Below, piece after piece: positions 1 to 6,688 of a stretch of DNA of 15,360 bases. The stretch covers positions 1 through 15,360 of the forward strand of contig CAMYZK010000025.1 in assembly GCA_947303825.1 (NCBI GenBank), written 5' to 3'. Made by a program: the position numbers and the translations under genes. Positions within the stretch are counted from its first letter, which is position 1; every line of letters begins with the position of its first letter. Source of the stretch: an uncultured Prevotella sp. Its GTDB lineage: Bacteria > Bacteroidota > Bacteroidia > Bacteroidales > Bacteroidaceae. The notes under the pieces were generated by a model. The model had not been told where the DNA came from and did not search any database. It worked only from the letters and a program-made list of their open reading frames with translations.

Positions 1-379
1 GTACGGCCTCGAAGAACATGTCGGTGGAGAAGGTCATTGACATGCTGCCTCCGCCAATGGTGGCAAACACGCTGAACTGTGCCGGCGTGTACCTCCCCAC
101 CTTCTTGGCAAAGGGCTGCTCCCTGAGGTCTTCTATCTCTGCCTCTGAAAACGAGTGAGAAGCTCTGGTAATGGTTCCCAGCGAGCTCACCTTCTTTGTA
201 ACCACTATATGACCGGCCTGCATAAAGCTGTCGTTACCGGTCATAAGTGGCTTCAGGTCGGCCGAGAACTGCACTGCTGTGAGCACAATGGCCATGCCAC
301 AGAGGTTGGCCAGGGTAAACCCTGCCATCTGCCATGCGTTGATGTGCCTGCGCAGCAGTTTGTTTACCAGGCTCTTCAT
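1..379 (-). CDS. ABC transporter permease-like protein, N-terminal part (runs off the left edge)
   Basis: Reading leftward from the ATG at 377-379 gives 126 residues without a stop before the window edge, so the C-terminal part is missing. The protein starts with a short basic stretch (MKSLVNKLLRRHINAWQ), followed by one hydrophobic segment at about residues 18-38, then a soluble stretch with 'ADLKPLMTGNDSF' and 'SFSEAEIEDLREQPFAKKVGRYTP'. One N-terminal membrane segment followed by a large extracytoplasmic domain is the layout of FtsX/MacB-type permeases, and the text reads like Bacteroidales members of that group. The start lies 18 bp downstream of the DUF4836-like gene on the same strand, so the two are probably cotranscribed. 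No ATPase partner is visible in the window; it may lie further left. The family call rests on topology and on N-terminal similarity from memory, so it is moderate. Confidence 0.6.
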   Translation of the reverse strand, partial: MKSLVNKLLRRHINAWQMAGFTLANLCGMAIVLTAVQFSADLKPLMTGNDSFMQAGHIVVTKKVSSLGTITRASHSFSEAEIEDLREQPFAKKVGRYTPAQFSVFATIGGGSMSMTFSTDMFFEAV

Positions 380-397
380 GGTTGCTCTATGGAGATA

Positions 398-1948
398 TCA
401 GTTGTTCATCATCCCCATGGCATACTCTATAATGGCAGCCACCGGGTTCTTGCTCTTGTCTTTAGTAGTAAGACGCGACACTATCTTTCCGTCTTCAATA
501 TATGCCTCGACATAGTCGACAATGTCTCCCATGGGCTCCCAGGCCTCTTTTCCGTAAGGGGCGGTCTCCATCAGTATGTTCTTTATGAAGTCGGCATTGA
601 CCCTGGCATAAAAGCCCTGTCCTTTCACATTTCCTGAAGCTTTCTTTCCCGATGGGGTCTGGAACAGCTGGTCGGTCTCTTGGGCAATAAAGATAGCTCC
701 ATTGTCATATCCCACGTTGGCGTATGCAACGGGCTTCATATCGTAGTCGCCGGTAGTGTTGTCATACACATAGTCATAGTCTGTAGGCAGCTTATACAGT
801 GTTCTGCCTCCCTCGGTCACCGGTGCCACGCCTTCTTTGTTCAATAGCTTCAGCATGTCGTCGTTACGTGCTCCCACGTATGCAACGGCTATCGCTCCCT
901 TCTCCTTGTCCCAGTTGTATACTTCAAAGGCAGCCTCTCCTGTTACCGACTTTGCTATCATCTCAATGGTCTCCAGCTCGTCATCTCCCTCGGTGGCCTT
1001 CTTGATAAACTTCTCAGCCCGCTTGTATATGTCCTTCATGTCAATATTGGCCAATGCACATATCCCGTCGAGTGATATGTACTTGGCAAGCTTGCTGTCA
1101 ACATCCTTCAGGTCTTTCATCGACCTGTCAATGAATCCCTGCCATTCGTCAGAGAGAGCCACGGCCTCGAGGGTAGTAACTATCTCTCCCTTGTCTATGC
1201 TGAGGTCGTTGAGCACGGCAATGTCTTCAACCTTCAGTTTGCCGGGCAGTGCTTTCTCTATTTCCTTTATGGCCTGCTTAACCTTCTTCTCGCTGATGCT
1301 GGCAAAGCCCTGTCCCAGCAGCAGGCTCTGTGCCACTCCTTCCTTGTCGCACATTGTCTGGAAGGCTTTGTTGTCTGCCAGGCTTCCTTTTCCGCCGGCT
1401 CTCTCCATCAGTGTCTCTATCACGCCCTCAATGTCGGGGTCGCTGCCTCTTTTCGTAGAAACCGTACCAGCATAGAACCACTCGCTGGAGAAGATGAATA
1501 CCGACTTTGAATCGGGCATGAAATACTTCACCCCGCCTTGTTCTGCATCTTCCACCGTAGCGTCGGCAGCCTCTAACAGCTCGGTTATGTCGTCTTGGCT
1601 GGCAACAGTACCCACCACCCCCAGCTCAGGCACTTTGTTGTCGACCGATGCTGCATAGAAGAAGAAAGGTTCCGAGAAGTCTATTCCCGATGCCGTGGGG
1701 TCGTCGATGATGTCTTCCAGTTTCTGGCGCAGTTCCTTGTCGCCACCCATATCCTTCACCATCTTCTTAAGCTGTTTCTTCAACTTCGACTCCTTGCCGC
1801 TGGCCCCTGCGGTGTCAAGCGTCTTCATGGGGTCAACTCTCATCACGAAGACGGCATCTTCAGGAATGAGGTTAGAGCTTTGTTTCTTGCTGCAAGATGC
1901 CATCATGATGGTCACCAGCAGCGTCAGTGCTAATGTAATCTTTTTCAT
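398..1948 (-). CDS. DUF4836-like lipoprotein
   Basis: 516 residues. The N-terminus is a lipoprotein signal: KK, a hydrophobic stretch and the lipobox MASC with the lipidated Cys at residue 19. The residues after Cys (SKKQSS) lack the acidic run that serves as a surface-export signal in Bacteroidetes, so a periplasm-facing lipoprotein is more likely than a surface one (inference). The mature part begins 'LIPEDAVFVMRVDPMKTLD' and continues as one long domain with 'SGIDFSEPFFFYAAS' and, near the C-terminus, 'GQGFYARVNADFIKNIL'. These features match the DUF4836 family of Bacteroidetes, whose function is not established. The gene follows the AI-2E-type gene by 21 bp and precedes the permease by 18 bp, which suggests one transcript. 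Long antisense open frames over this gene are shadows. Confidence 0.85.
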   Translation of the reverse strand: MKKITLALTLLVTIMMASCSKKQSSNLIPEDAVFVMRVDPMKTLDTAGASGKESKLKKQLKKMVKDMGGDKELRQKLEDIIDDPTASGIDFSEPFFFYAASVDNKVPELGVVGTVASQDDITELLEAADATVEDAEQGGVKYFMPDSKSVFIFSSEWFYAGTVSTKRGSDPDIEGVIETLMERAGGKGSLADNKAFQTMCDKEGVAQSLLLGQGFASISEKKVKQAIKEIEKALPGKLKVEDIAVLNDLSIDKGEIVTTLEAVALSDEWQGFIDRSMKDLKDVDSKLAKYISLDGICALANIDMKDIYKRAEKFIKKATEGDDELETIEMIAKSVTGEAAFEVYNWDKEKGAIAVAYVGARNDDMLKLLNKEGVAPVTEGGRTLYKLPTDYDYVYDNTTGDYDMKPVAYANVGYDNGAIFIAQETDQLFQTPSGKKASGNVKGQGFYARVNADFIKNILMETAPYGKEAWEPMGDIVDYVEAYIEDGKIVSRLTTKDKSKNPVAAIIEYAMGMMNN

Positions 1949-1969
1949 TTCTCTTATATTGTTGTTCTG

Positions 1970-3079
1970 TTATTGTGTTTGTCCTGTCTGTTCCTCTGGC
2001 AGCGGCTCGTCCTCCTTGGTTATGTAGCGTTGATAGTAGGCAATGAGCAGTGTGGTGAGCGGCAGGGCAATGATAAGTCCGATAAAGCCTAGCAGTGCTC
2101 CCCATACCGACAGCGACAGCAGGAGTATGGCAGGGTTCAGCCCCATGGCTTTCCCCATCACCTTTGGGGTTACTATCATGTCTATTATGACCTGTACAAC
2201 GATGAAGACTGCCAGGGCCGACAGCAGTATAAGCCAGAAGTTCTGGCCGGTGTCGGCAGCCTTCAGCAGTGAGAGAAACACCGTAGGCACCAGGGCCAGT
2301 GTGTGCAGATATGGCACAAGGTCCATTATCCCAATAAGAATTCCCAGTCCTATGGCCATGGGAAAGTCTATTATGGTGAAACCTATGCAGAAGAGCACTC
2401 CCATGATGAGGGCCACGGTGCCCTGTCCGCGAATATAGTTGTTCAGCTCTCTCTCGGCATCGGCGGCCAGCGAGTTCCAGAAGGGACGGCTCTTCTTGGG
2501 GAAGATTTTTATCCATGCCTTTGTCAGGTAGTCGTAGTCCATGAGTATGAAGAACATGTAGAGCAGTGCAATAAGCGAGCCACCTATACTTATAATAATG
2601 TTGGCTGTCTTTCCAAGCACCCTGAACATGTTTGGTATCGCCTCCTTAAGTCCTTCAGAGAACTCCTTGCTTTGTATAAAGTCTTGTATCTGTGCCCTGT
2701 GGTTCTCTGTCCACTGTCGTATGGCCTCTGGTATGCTGTCGATGTGTGCCGAGCGCTGAATATAGTTGGTGGCCAGTTGTCCCAGCTTTGAGAACTGCTC
2801 TATCATGGGTGGAATGATGAGCCACAGCACAAAGGACAGCAGAGCGATGATTACCAGCAGGGTGATGATAATGCTCACCACGCGGTTGCCCACGTGTAGC
2901 TTGTTCTGTACAAACTTCACCATGGGGTGCAGCAGATACGCCAGCAGCCATCCCACGGCAAAGGGCAGCAATACGCTGCTCAGATAGCTGAGCAGCATGA
3001 ACACAGCGACTACCAGCAGACCGTAGCCCAGCCAGCGCACAAAGGTGTCGAATGTTATTGTCTTGTCGTATGTCAGCAT
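1970..3079 (-). CDS. AI-2E/PerM-family transporter
   Basis: 369 residues, the usual length for the AI-2E transporter family (TqsA/PerM type). Paired hydrophobic segments lie at about residues 14-50, then one at about 68-90 (IIITLLVIIALLSFVLWLII). A central hydrophilic stretch follows (about 90-150, 'QRSAHIDSIPEAIRQW'), and then several more membrane segments, with the family-like 'GILIGIMDLVPYLHTL' and 'VTPKVMGKAMGLNPAILLLSLSVWGALLGFIG'. This last block is the most conserved part of the family. Family members export small molecules or ions, and substrate cannot be read from sequence; the name does not prove autoinducer transport. The C-terminus is short and acidic/polar (EDEPLPEEQTGQTQ). Upstream lie heptamer repeats and tdk; downstream the DUF4836-like gene starts after 21 bp. 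Confidence 0.9.
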   Translation of the reverse strand: MLTYDKTITFDTFVRWLGYGLLVVAVFMLLSYLSSVLLPFAVGWLLAYLLHPMVKFVQNKLHVGNRVVSIIITLLVIIALLSFVLWLIIPPMIEQFSKLGQLATNYIQRSAHIDSIPEAIRQWTENHRAQIQDFIQSKEFSEGLKEAIPNMFRVLGKTANIIISIGGSLIALLYMFFILMDYDYLTKAWIKIFPKKSRPFWNSLAADAERELNNYIRGQGTVALIMGVLFCIGFTIIDFPMAIGLGILIGIMDLVPYLHTLALVPTVFLSLLKAADTGQNFWLILLSALAVFIVVQVIIDMIVTPKVMGKAMGLNPAILLLSLSVWGALLGFIGLIIALPLTTLLIAYYQRYITKEDEPLPEEQTGQTQ

Positions 3080-3090
3080 GTCTTCTTAAA

Positions 3091-3104
3091 GTTTAGAGTT
3101 TAGA
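3091..3104 (-). repeat. Two 7-bp units before the AI-2E-type gene
   Basis: GTTTAGA twice in tandem on the plus strand, 12 bp upstream of the minus-strand ATG at 3079. It has the same period as the AAGAGTT arrays but a different sequence. Confidence 0.5.
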
Positions 3105-3143
3105 GACATTTCTCATACACCACGAGGTTTTCTGAGGTAAAGT

Positions 3144-3199
3144 CTCTCAACTCTCAACTCTTAACTCTTCGCTCTCAACTCTTAACTCTTCGCTCTCAA
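3144..3199 (-). repeat. Heptamer tandem array at the tdk 3' end
   Basis: Eight consecutive 7-bp units, written on the plus strand as CTCTCAA, CTCTCAA, CTCTTAA, CTCTTCG, CTCTCAA, CTCTTAA, CTCTTCG, CTCTCAA, with a degenerate unit at 3200-3206. A 21-bp higher-order period is visible. The tdk stop (3182-3184) lies inside it. Confidence 0.85.
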
Positions 3200-3763
3200 C
3201 TCCTGAAGATAGCACTCGCGGCACAGCGGCTCATACTCTTGTGTCTCTCCCAGCAGCACACGCTTGTCGTTATCCACCTTGCGATGGCTAAGATAGGCCA
3301 GCGAACCGCACGTCACACAGATGGCGTGCACCTTAGTCACATCGTCGGCAATGGCACACAAGGCAGGCATGGGTCCGAAAGGCTTTCCACGGAAGTCCAT
3401 GTCTAGTCCGGCCACGATGACACGCACGCCACGGTTGGCCAGCTCGTTGCACACATCCACCAGTCCGTCGTCGAAGAACTGTGCCTCGTCTATTCCTACC
3501 ACGTCGATGTCGCCGGCCAGCAGTAGTATGCTTGCCGATGAGTCGATGGGTGTGCTCTGTATGTGCTTCTGGTCGTGGCTCACCACATCTTCCTCCGAGT
3601 AGCGCACGTCGATGGCAGGTTTGAATATCTCCACCCGCTGGCGTGCAAACTGTGCACGTCGCATACGCCGGATAAGCTCCTCTGTCTTGCCCGAGAACAT
3701 GGAGCCGCATACCACTTCTATACGTCCCGGACGATGCATCTCACCTGTCATGTTTTCTATCAT
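3182..3763 (-). CDS. tdk: Thymidine kinase (TK1 type)
   Basis: 193 residues. It phosphorylates thymidine to dTMP with ATP in the cytoplasm (salvage). Seen in sequence: P-loop GSMFSGKT at residues 20-27; DEAQF at 92-96 with E93 as the likely catalytic base; the '[15 protein letters not shown]' region before the lasso; and a zinc site formed by C149/C152 and C181/C184. All key TK1-type residues are present, so the enzyme should be active. The start at 3763 ([13 protein letters not shown]) is the upstream option; M5 is also possible. The last residues, QELRAKS, and the TAA stop are encoded by the heptamer repeat array that follows the gene, so the tail after the zinc site appears to have been supplied by the repeat. 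The glycosyltransferase lies 83 bp upstream on the same strand. Confidence 0.96.
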   Translation of the reverse strand: MIENMTGEMHRPGRIEVVCGSMFSGKTEELIRRMRRAQFARQRVEIFKPAIDVRYSEEDVVSHDQKHIQSTPIDSSASILLLAGDIDVVGIDEAQFFDDGLVDVCNELANRGVRVIVAGLDMDFRGKPFGPMPALCAIADDVTKVHAICVTCGSLAYLSHRKVDNDKRVLLGETQEYEPLCRECYLQELRAKS

Positions 3764-3786
3764 ATTATGAATTTCTTAACTCTTAT

Positions 3787-3803
3787 CAGGGGCTTCACCC
3801 CTG
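3787..3803 (-). repeat. GC-rich hairpin between glycosyltransferase and tdk
   Basis: CAGGGG-CTTCA-CCCCTG on the plus strand, a perfect 6-bp stem with a 5-nt loop, between the glycosyltransferase stop and the tdk start. No T tract follows on the minus strand, so a classical terminator is unlikely. Confidence 0.6.
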
Positions 3804-3843
3804 CCTGTGGTCTTTCGCCCCTTCGTGGCAATAGAAGAAAAGA

Positions 3844-3871
3844 CTCTTAACTCTTAACTCTCAACTCTTCA
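3844..3871 (-). repeat. Heptamer tandem array at the glycosyltransferase 3' end
   Basis: Four 7-bp units on the plus strand: CTCTTAA, CTCTTAA, CTCTCAA, CTCTTCA. The stop codon (3847-3849) and the last codons of the glycosyltransferase lie inside. One further unit lies at 3778-3784. Confidence 0.8.
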
Positions 3872-4986
3872 TACAGTCTTGCCATGCGCTGTACCGAGTC
3901 ATTGTTCTCAAATCGTTTAATATATTTCATGCTGCGCTCTATGCGCTGTTGTCTCTCCGGCGCACCATAGAGCACCTTGCCAATGGCGTTGGCCATGGCC
4001 TTGTAGTCATCGGGATTCACATACTGGCTGTCGGGGCCTCCCGCCTCTTCCAGGCACGATCCGGTGCATGCCACCACGGGCAGTCCCTGGCTTATGGCCT
4101 CGATGATAGGAATGCCGAAACCCTCATAGCGCGAAGGATAGACAAAGCAGTCGGCCATGCGATAGAGCGACGGCAAGTCGTCGTCGGGAACCTCGTGAAG
4201 CATTTGCACCCTACTCAACATGTGGTTCTCCAGTACATATTCACCCACCATGTCGCTGTAAGGGGTCTGCTTGCCCACAATCACCAGCGACACATCGTCG
4301 GACAGGTGATGCAGGGCCTGAATAGCAAGCAGCACGTTCTTGCGCTCTTCTATCGACCCCACACACAGCACGTAGCGGTCGGGAAGGTCGTACTTGTCAC
4401 GCACCTGCCACATCTTGGCTGCAGTGGGGATCTCGCTGAAGCGTGGCGAGCAGCTCTGGTAAATAACGTCTATCCGGCTCTTGTCTATCTCTCCCAGCTC
4501 ACTGATGTCACGGCGTGTACACTCGCTGATGGCCACTATGCGGTCAGCCTCCTGCAAGGTCTGAAAGAATTTCTGGGTGTAGAGCTTCACATCCACCTTG
4601 TTATAATACTCTGGATGTCGCATGAAGATAAGGTCGTGTATGGTGACCACCGAGCGAATACCGCTCTTTCCTATGCCCTTGGGCAGCTCGCCCGACAATC
4701 CGTGATATATCTGCACACCGTCGCGTACCAGCTGTTTCACCATTCCTCCCCTGCGCCACAAGGCCTTGCCTATGGCAGTATGTGCATGCTGCGGATAGCA
4801 GAACTCCACGTTGCTGCGTCCCACTATCTGTGAGCGCAGCTGAGTGATGCCGCCGTCAGGTGCATAAAGCCTTAGCTCCATGCCCTCCACCTGAAGTGCC
4901 GACAAGTCGTTGACCAGCGTGCGACCGTAGTTACCAAGCCCTGTGCCGTTGCGGACTATGCGTTTTGCGTCGAAGCCTATTATCAT
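3847..4986 (-). CDS. GT4-type glycosyltransferase (glycosyltransferase family 1 fold)
   Basis: 379 residues with the start at 4986 (MIIGFDAKRIVRNGTGLGNYGRTLVNDL). The N-terminal Rossmann half carries the glycine-rich 'GTGLGNYGR' acceptor-side loop. The C-terminal half carries 'RYVLCVGSIEERKN' and the nucleotide-sugar binding EX7E motif in 'YPSRYEGFGIPIIEAISQG'. This is the GT-B fold of retaining GT4 enzymes that build surface or capsular polysaccharide; donor and acceptor cannot be told. The open frame continues upstream for 83 codons, but a good promoter (-7 at 5007-5014) lies inside that extension, so the longer version is unlikely. The last residues (EELRVKS) and the TAA stop come from the heptamer repeat at 3844-3871. 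tdk follows after 83 bp. Confidence 0.92.
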   Translation of the reverse strand: MIIGFDAKRIVRNGTGLGNYGRTLVNDLSALQVEGMELRLYAPDGGITQLRSQIVGRSNVEFCYPQHAHTAIGKALWRRGGMVKQLVRDGVQIYHGLSGELPKGIGKSGIRSVVTIHDLIFMRHPEYYNKVDVKLYTQKFFQTLQEADRIVAISECTRRDISELGEIDKSRIDVIYQSCSPRFSEIPTAAKMWQVRDKYDLPDRYVLCVGSIEERKNVLLAIQALHHLSDDVSLVIVGKQTPYSDMVGEYVLENHMLSRVQMLHEVPDDDLPSLYRMADCFVYPSRYEGFGIPIIEAISQGLPVVACTGSCLEEAGGPDSQYVNPDDYKAMANAIGKVLYGAPERQQRIERSMKYIKRFENNDSVQRMARLYEELRVKS

Positions 4987-5006
4987 CTTTATTGCTAATG
5001 GAGTTG

Positions 5007-5038
5007 CAAAGGTAGACATTTTTTTCTCTACAAGCAAA
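5007..5038 (-). promoter_or_regulatory. Bacteroides-type promoter for the glycosyltransferase
   Basis: Read on the minus strand, TTTG at 5035-5038 is followed after 20 bp by TACCTTTG at 5007-5014. This matches the Bacteroides consensus TTTG-N19-21-TAnnTTTG in both boxes and in spacing. Transcription would begin a few bases before the ATG at 4986, leaving a leader of about 10-15 nt. It also rules out the upstream ATG that would read through the -7 box as codons. Confidence 0.75.
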
Positions 5039-5103
5039 TTTTCATGCTTTTTTCGGTTTGTTTGTTTACTTCTGGTTTCACCGAAGGTTCTTTTAGTCGC
5101 ATT

Positions 5104-5140
5104 CGCTTTAAAAAGCGGCATAGCCGAGCACTTCGCTCGG
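5104..5140. repeat. Nested palindromes with CGGC-N3-GCCG hairpin
   Basis: Three hairpins overlap here: CGCTTT-AA-AAAGCG (5104-5117), CGGC-ATA-GCCG (5116-5126) and CCGAGC-ACTTC-GCTCGG (5124-5140). Neighbouring hairpins share bases, so each pair is mutually exclusive. The middle one belongs to the CGGC-N3-GCCG family also found at 8612, 10316 and 14567. It sits between two divergent promoters. Confidence 0.75.
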
Positions 5141-5177
5141 AAGAAAAAGAAAAAAAGGTGTTTTTTTCTTTGTTCTT
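5141..5177. repeat. A/T-rich inverted repeat in the divergent spacer
   Basis: The arm at 5141-5156 (purine-only A/G) pairs with 5161-5177 around a GGTG loop at 5157-5160; the inner 8 bp are perfect and the outer part needs a one-base bulge. CTTCGCTCG is repeated directly on both sides, at 5131-5139 and 5175-5183. It could act as a weak bidirectional terminator or insulator between the divergent promoters. It may also be only low-complexity sequence. Confidence 0.5.
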
Positions 5178-5254
5178 CGCTCGCTAATTGGATAAATTTC
5201 TCACGTTTGGCAGAAAAATTTACTTTCTCTGCTCTCACTTAATCGAAATTTTCG

Positions 5255-5262
5255 TACCTTTG
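5255..5262 (+). promoter_or_regulatory. Putative -7 box for the AICAR transformylase operon
   Basis: TACCTTTG, followed by GCAC, lies 28 bp before the ATG at 5291. The same octamer serves the glycosyltransferase and the 12764 gene. No TTTG is visible at the expected 19-21 bp upstream, so the -33 box is weak or absent. The spacer between gene and box is AT-rich. Confidence 0.65.
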
Positions 5263-5290
5263 CACAAAAATTTAAAAACACTTAGAGAAA

Positions 5291-6481
5291 ATGAAAGAAC
5301 TTGCACTGAAGTACGGGTGTAACCCCAACCAGAAACCGTCGCGTGTGTTTATGGCCGATGGCAGTGAGCTGCCTATCGAAGTACTTAACGGACGTCCAGG
5401 CTATATCAACCTGCTCGACGCCCTCAACTCCTGGCAGCTTGTCAAGGAGCTGAAGCAGGCCACAGGTCTGGCCGCCGCCGCATCGTTCAAGCATGTCAGT
5501 CCTGCTGGAGCCGCCGTTGGCCTGCCGCTAAGTCCCACACTGAAGCACATCTATTTTGTCAACGACATCGAGGGGCTCGACGAGTCGCCCATAGCCTGTG
5601 CCTACGCCCGTGCACGCGGTGCCGACCGCATGTCGAGCTATGGTGACTTCATTGCCTTGAGCGACACATGCGACAAGACCACGGCACTCATCATCAAGCG
5701 TGAGGTGAGCGACGGCGTCATTGCACCCGGCTATACCGGCGAGGCACTGCAGATACTGCGTGAGAAGCGCAAGGGCACGTACAACGTGCTGAAGATAGAT
5801 ACTAGCTATCAGCCTGAGCCGTTGGAGCGCAAACAGGTCTTCGGCATCACCTTCGAACAGGGGCGCAACGAGATACGCCTTGACGACCCAGCACTGCTGG
5901 AGAACATCCCCACACAGAACAAGGCGTTTACCGAGGAGGCACGCCGCGACCTGATGATAGCACTGATAACGCTGAAGTACACACAGTCGAACAGCGTGTG
6001 CTACGCCAAGGACGGACAGGCCATCGGCATCGGAGCCGGACAGCAGAGCCGCATTCACTGCACCCGACTGGCTGGACAGAAGGCCGACATCTGGTGGCTG
6101 CGACAGCACCCGAAGGTGCTCAGCCTGCCGTTTAAGGAGGGCATACGCCGCGCCGACCGCGACAACACTATCGACGTTTACATCTCGGAGGACGAGCACG
6201 ACGACGTACTGCGCGACGGTGCCTGGCAGCTGTTCTTCACCCGTCAGCCTGATGTGCTCACCTTGGAAGAGAAGAAAGAGTGGATAGCACAGAACACCGA
6301 CGTGGCCCTGGGCAGCGATGCCTTCTTCCCCTTTGGTGACAACATTGAGCGTGCCCATAAGAGCGGAGTGAAATATATTGCCCAGGCAGGAGGTTCTGTG
6401 CGCGACGACCATGTCATCATGACTTGCGACAAGTATGGTATCACCATGGCCTTCACCGGAGTAAGATTGTTCCACCACTAA
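5291..6481 (+). CDS. Stand-alone AICAR formyltransferase (PurH C-terminal domain type)
   Basis: 396 residues. It transfers a formyl group from 10-formyl-THF to AICAR, giving FAICAR, the penultimate step of IMP synthesis. Seen in sequence: 'AAASFKHVSPAGAAVG', with catalytic Lys67-His68; 'YARARGADRMSSYGDFIALS'; 'SDGVIAPGY'; 'KYTQSNSVCYAKDGQ' followed by 'IGIGAGQQSRIHCTRLAG'; 'SDAFFPFGDN'; and the end 'RLFHH'. The IMP cyclohydrolase (MGS-like) half of full PurH is absent from the N-terminus, so another protein must close the ring. The motifs follow the eukaryotic ATIC type (KHVSPAGAA, not the E. coli-like KHANPCG), as I recall those sequences. First gene of a tight operon; the next gene starts 8 bp downstream. 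A 316-codon antisense frame (5528-6478) is a shadow. Confidence 0.95.
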   Translation: MKELALKYGCNPNQKPSRVFMADGSELPIEVLNGRPGYINLLDALNSWQLVKELKQATGLAAAASFKHVSPAGAAVGLPLSPTLKHIYFVNDIEGLDESPIACAYARARGADRMSSYGDFIALSDTCDKTTALIIKREVSDGVIAPGYTGEALQILREKRKGTYNVLKIDTSYQPEPLERKQVFGITFEQGRNEIRLDDPALLENIPTQNKAFTEEARRDLMIALITLKYTQSNSVCYAKDGQAIGIGAGQQSRIHCTRLAGQKADIWWLRQHPKVLSLPFKEGIRRADRDNTIDVYISEDEHDDVLRDGAWQLFFTRQPDVLTLEEKKEWIAQNTDVALGSDAFFPFGDNIERAHKSGVKYIAQAGGSVRDDHVIMTCDKYGITMAFTGVRLFHH

Positions 6482-6489
6482 TTCATTGT

Positions 6490-6684
6490 ATGGACGATTT
6501 TCAGAACATCTTGATGAACGGCATCTCCTTCGGCAGGGGCGGCGACCATAAAGACCCTAACGAAGGGAAGGTCAAGACCAAGGCCAAGAAGAAGCAGTAT
6601 GTTACCGGTGCCCACGGTAGCGGATCTGCCCGTCAGAAGGCAAAATACCGTGAGCAGAGAGCCAACAGGAGGAAGAGGGGTTAA
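6490..6684 (+). CDS. Small basic protein of unknown function
   Basis: 64 residues from ATG 6490. An in-frame start further upstream (6424) would overlap the end of the AICAR transformylase gene. The N-terminal part is 'MDDFQNILMNGISFGRGGDH'. The rest is lysine/arginine-rich (KVKTKAKKKQ; then ARQKAKYREQRANRRKRG at the C-terminus) with a Gly/Ser linker. No membrane segment, signal peptide or zinc motif is seen. The composition suggests a disordered nucleic-acid- or ribosome-binding protein, but this is inference only. It is packed between the AICAR transformylase (8-bp gap) and the aldo/keto reductase (4-bp gap), so it is very likely expressed. I do not recognise the family. Confidence 0.7.
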   Translation: MDDFQNILMNGISFGRGGDHKDPNEGKVKTKAKKKQYVTGAHGSGSARQKAKYREQRANRRKRG

Positions 6685-6688
6685 CAAA

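Noticed and set aside
837..1475. A 212-codon open frame antisense to the DUF4836-like gene
   Set aside because: Ser/Leu-rich low-complexity translation with no motif, fully covered by a supported gene.
3144..3199. CRISPR-like array
   Set aside because: The repeat unit is 7 bp with no spacers and no cas genes; it is a microsatellite-type tandem array.
3787..3803. Intrinsic terminator downstream of the glycosyltransferase
   Set aside because: The hairpin is good, but no T tract follows on the minus strand.
4987..5238. An 84-residue N-terminal extension of the glycosyltransferase
   Set aside because: It is low-complexity, reads through the palindromes and contains the promoter boxes; the family N-terminus begins at MIIGFDAKR (4986).
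5528..6478. A 316-codon open frame antisense to the AICAR transformylase gene
   Set aside because: It is a shadow: the opposite strand encodes a complete recognised enzyme, and the antisense protein has no recognisable domain.
6599..6688. Longer N-terminus for the aldo/keto reductase
   Set aside because: It overlaps the small basic gene, and the text is Pro/Val/Arg-rich without similarity to the family start.
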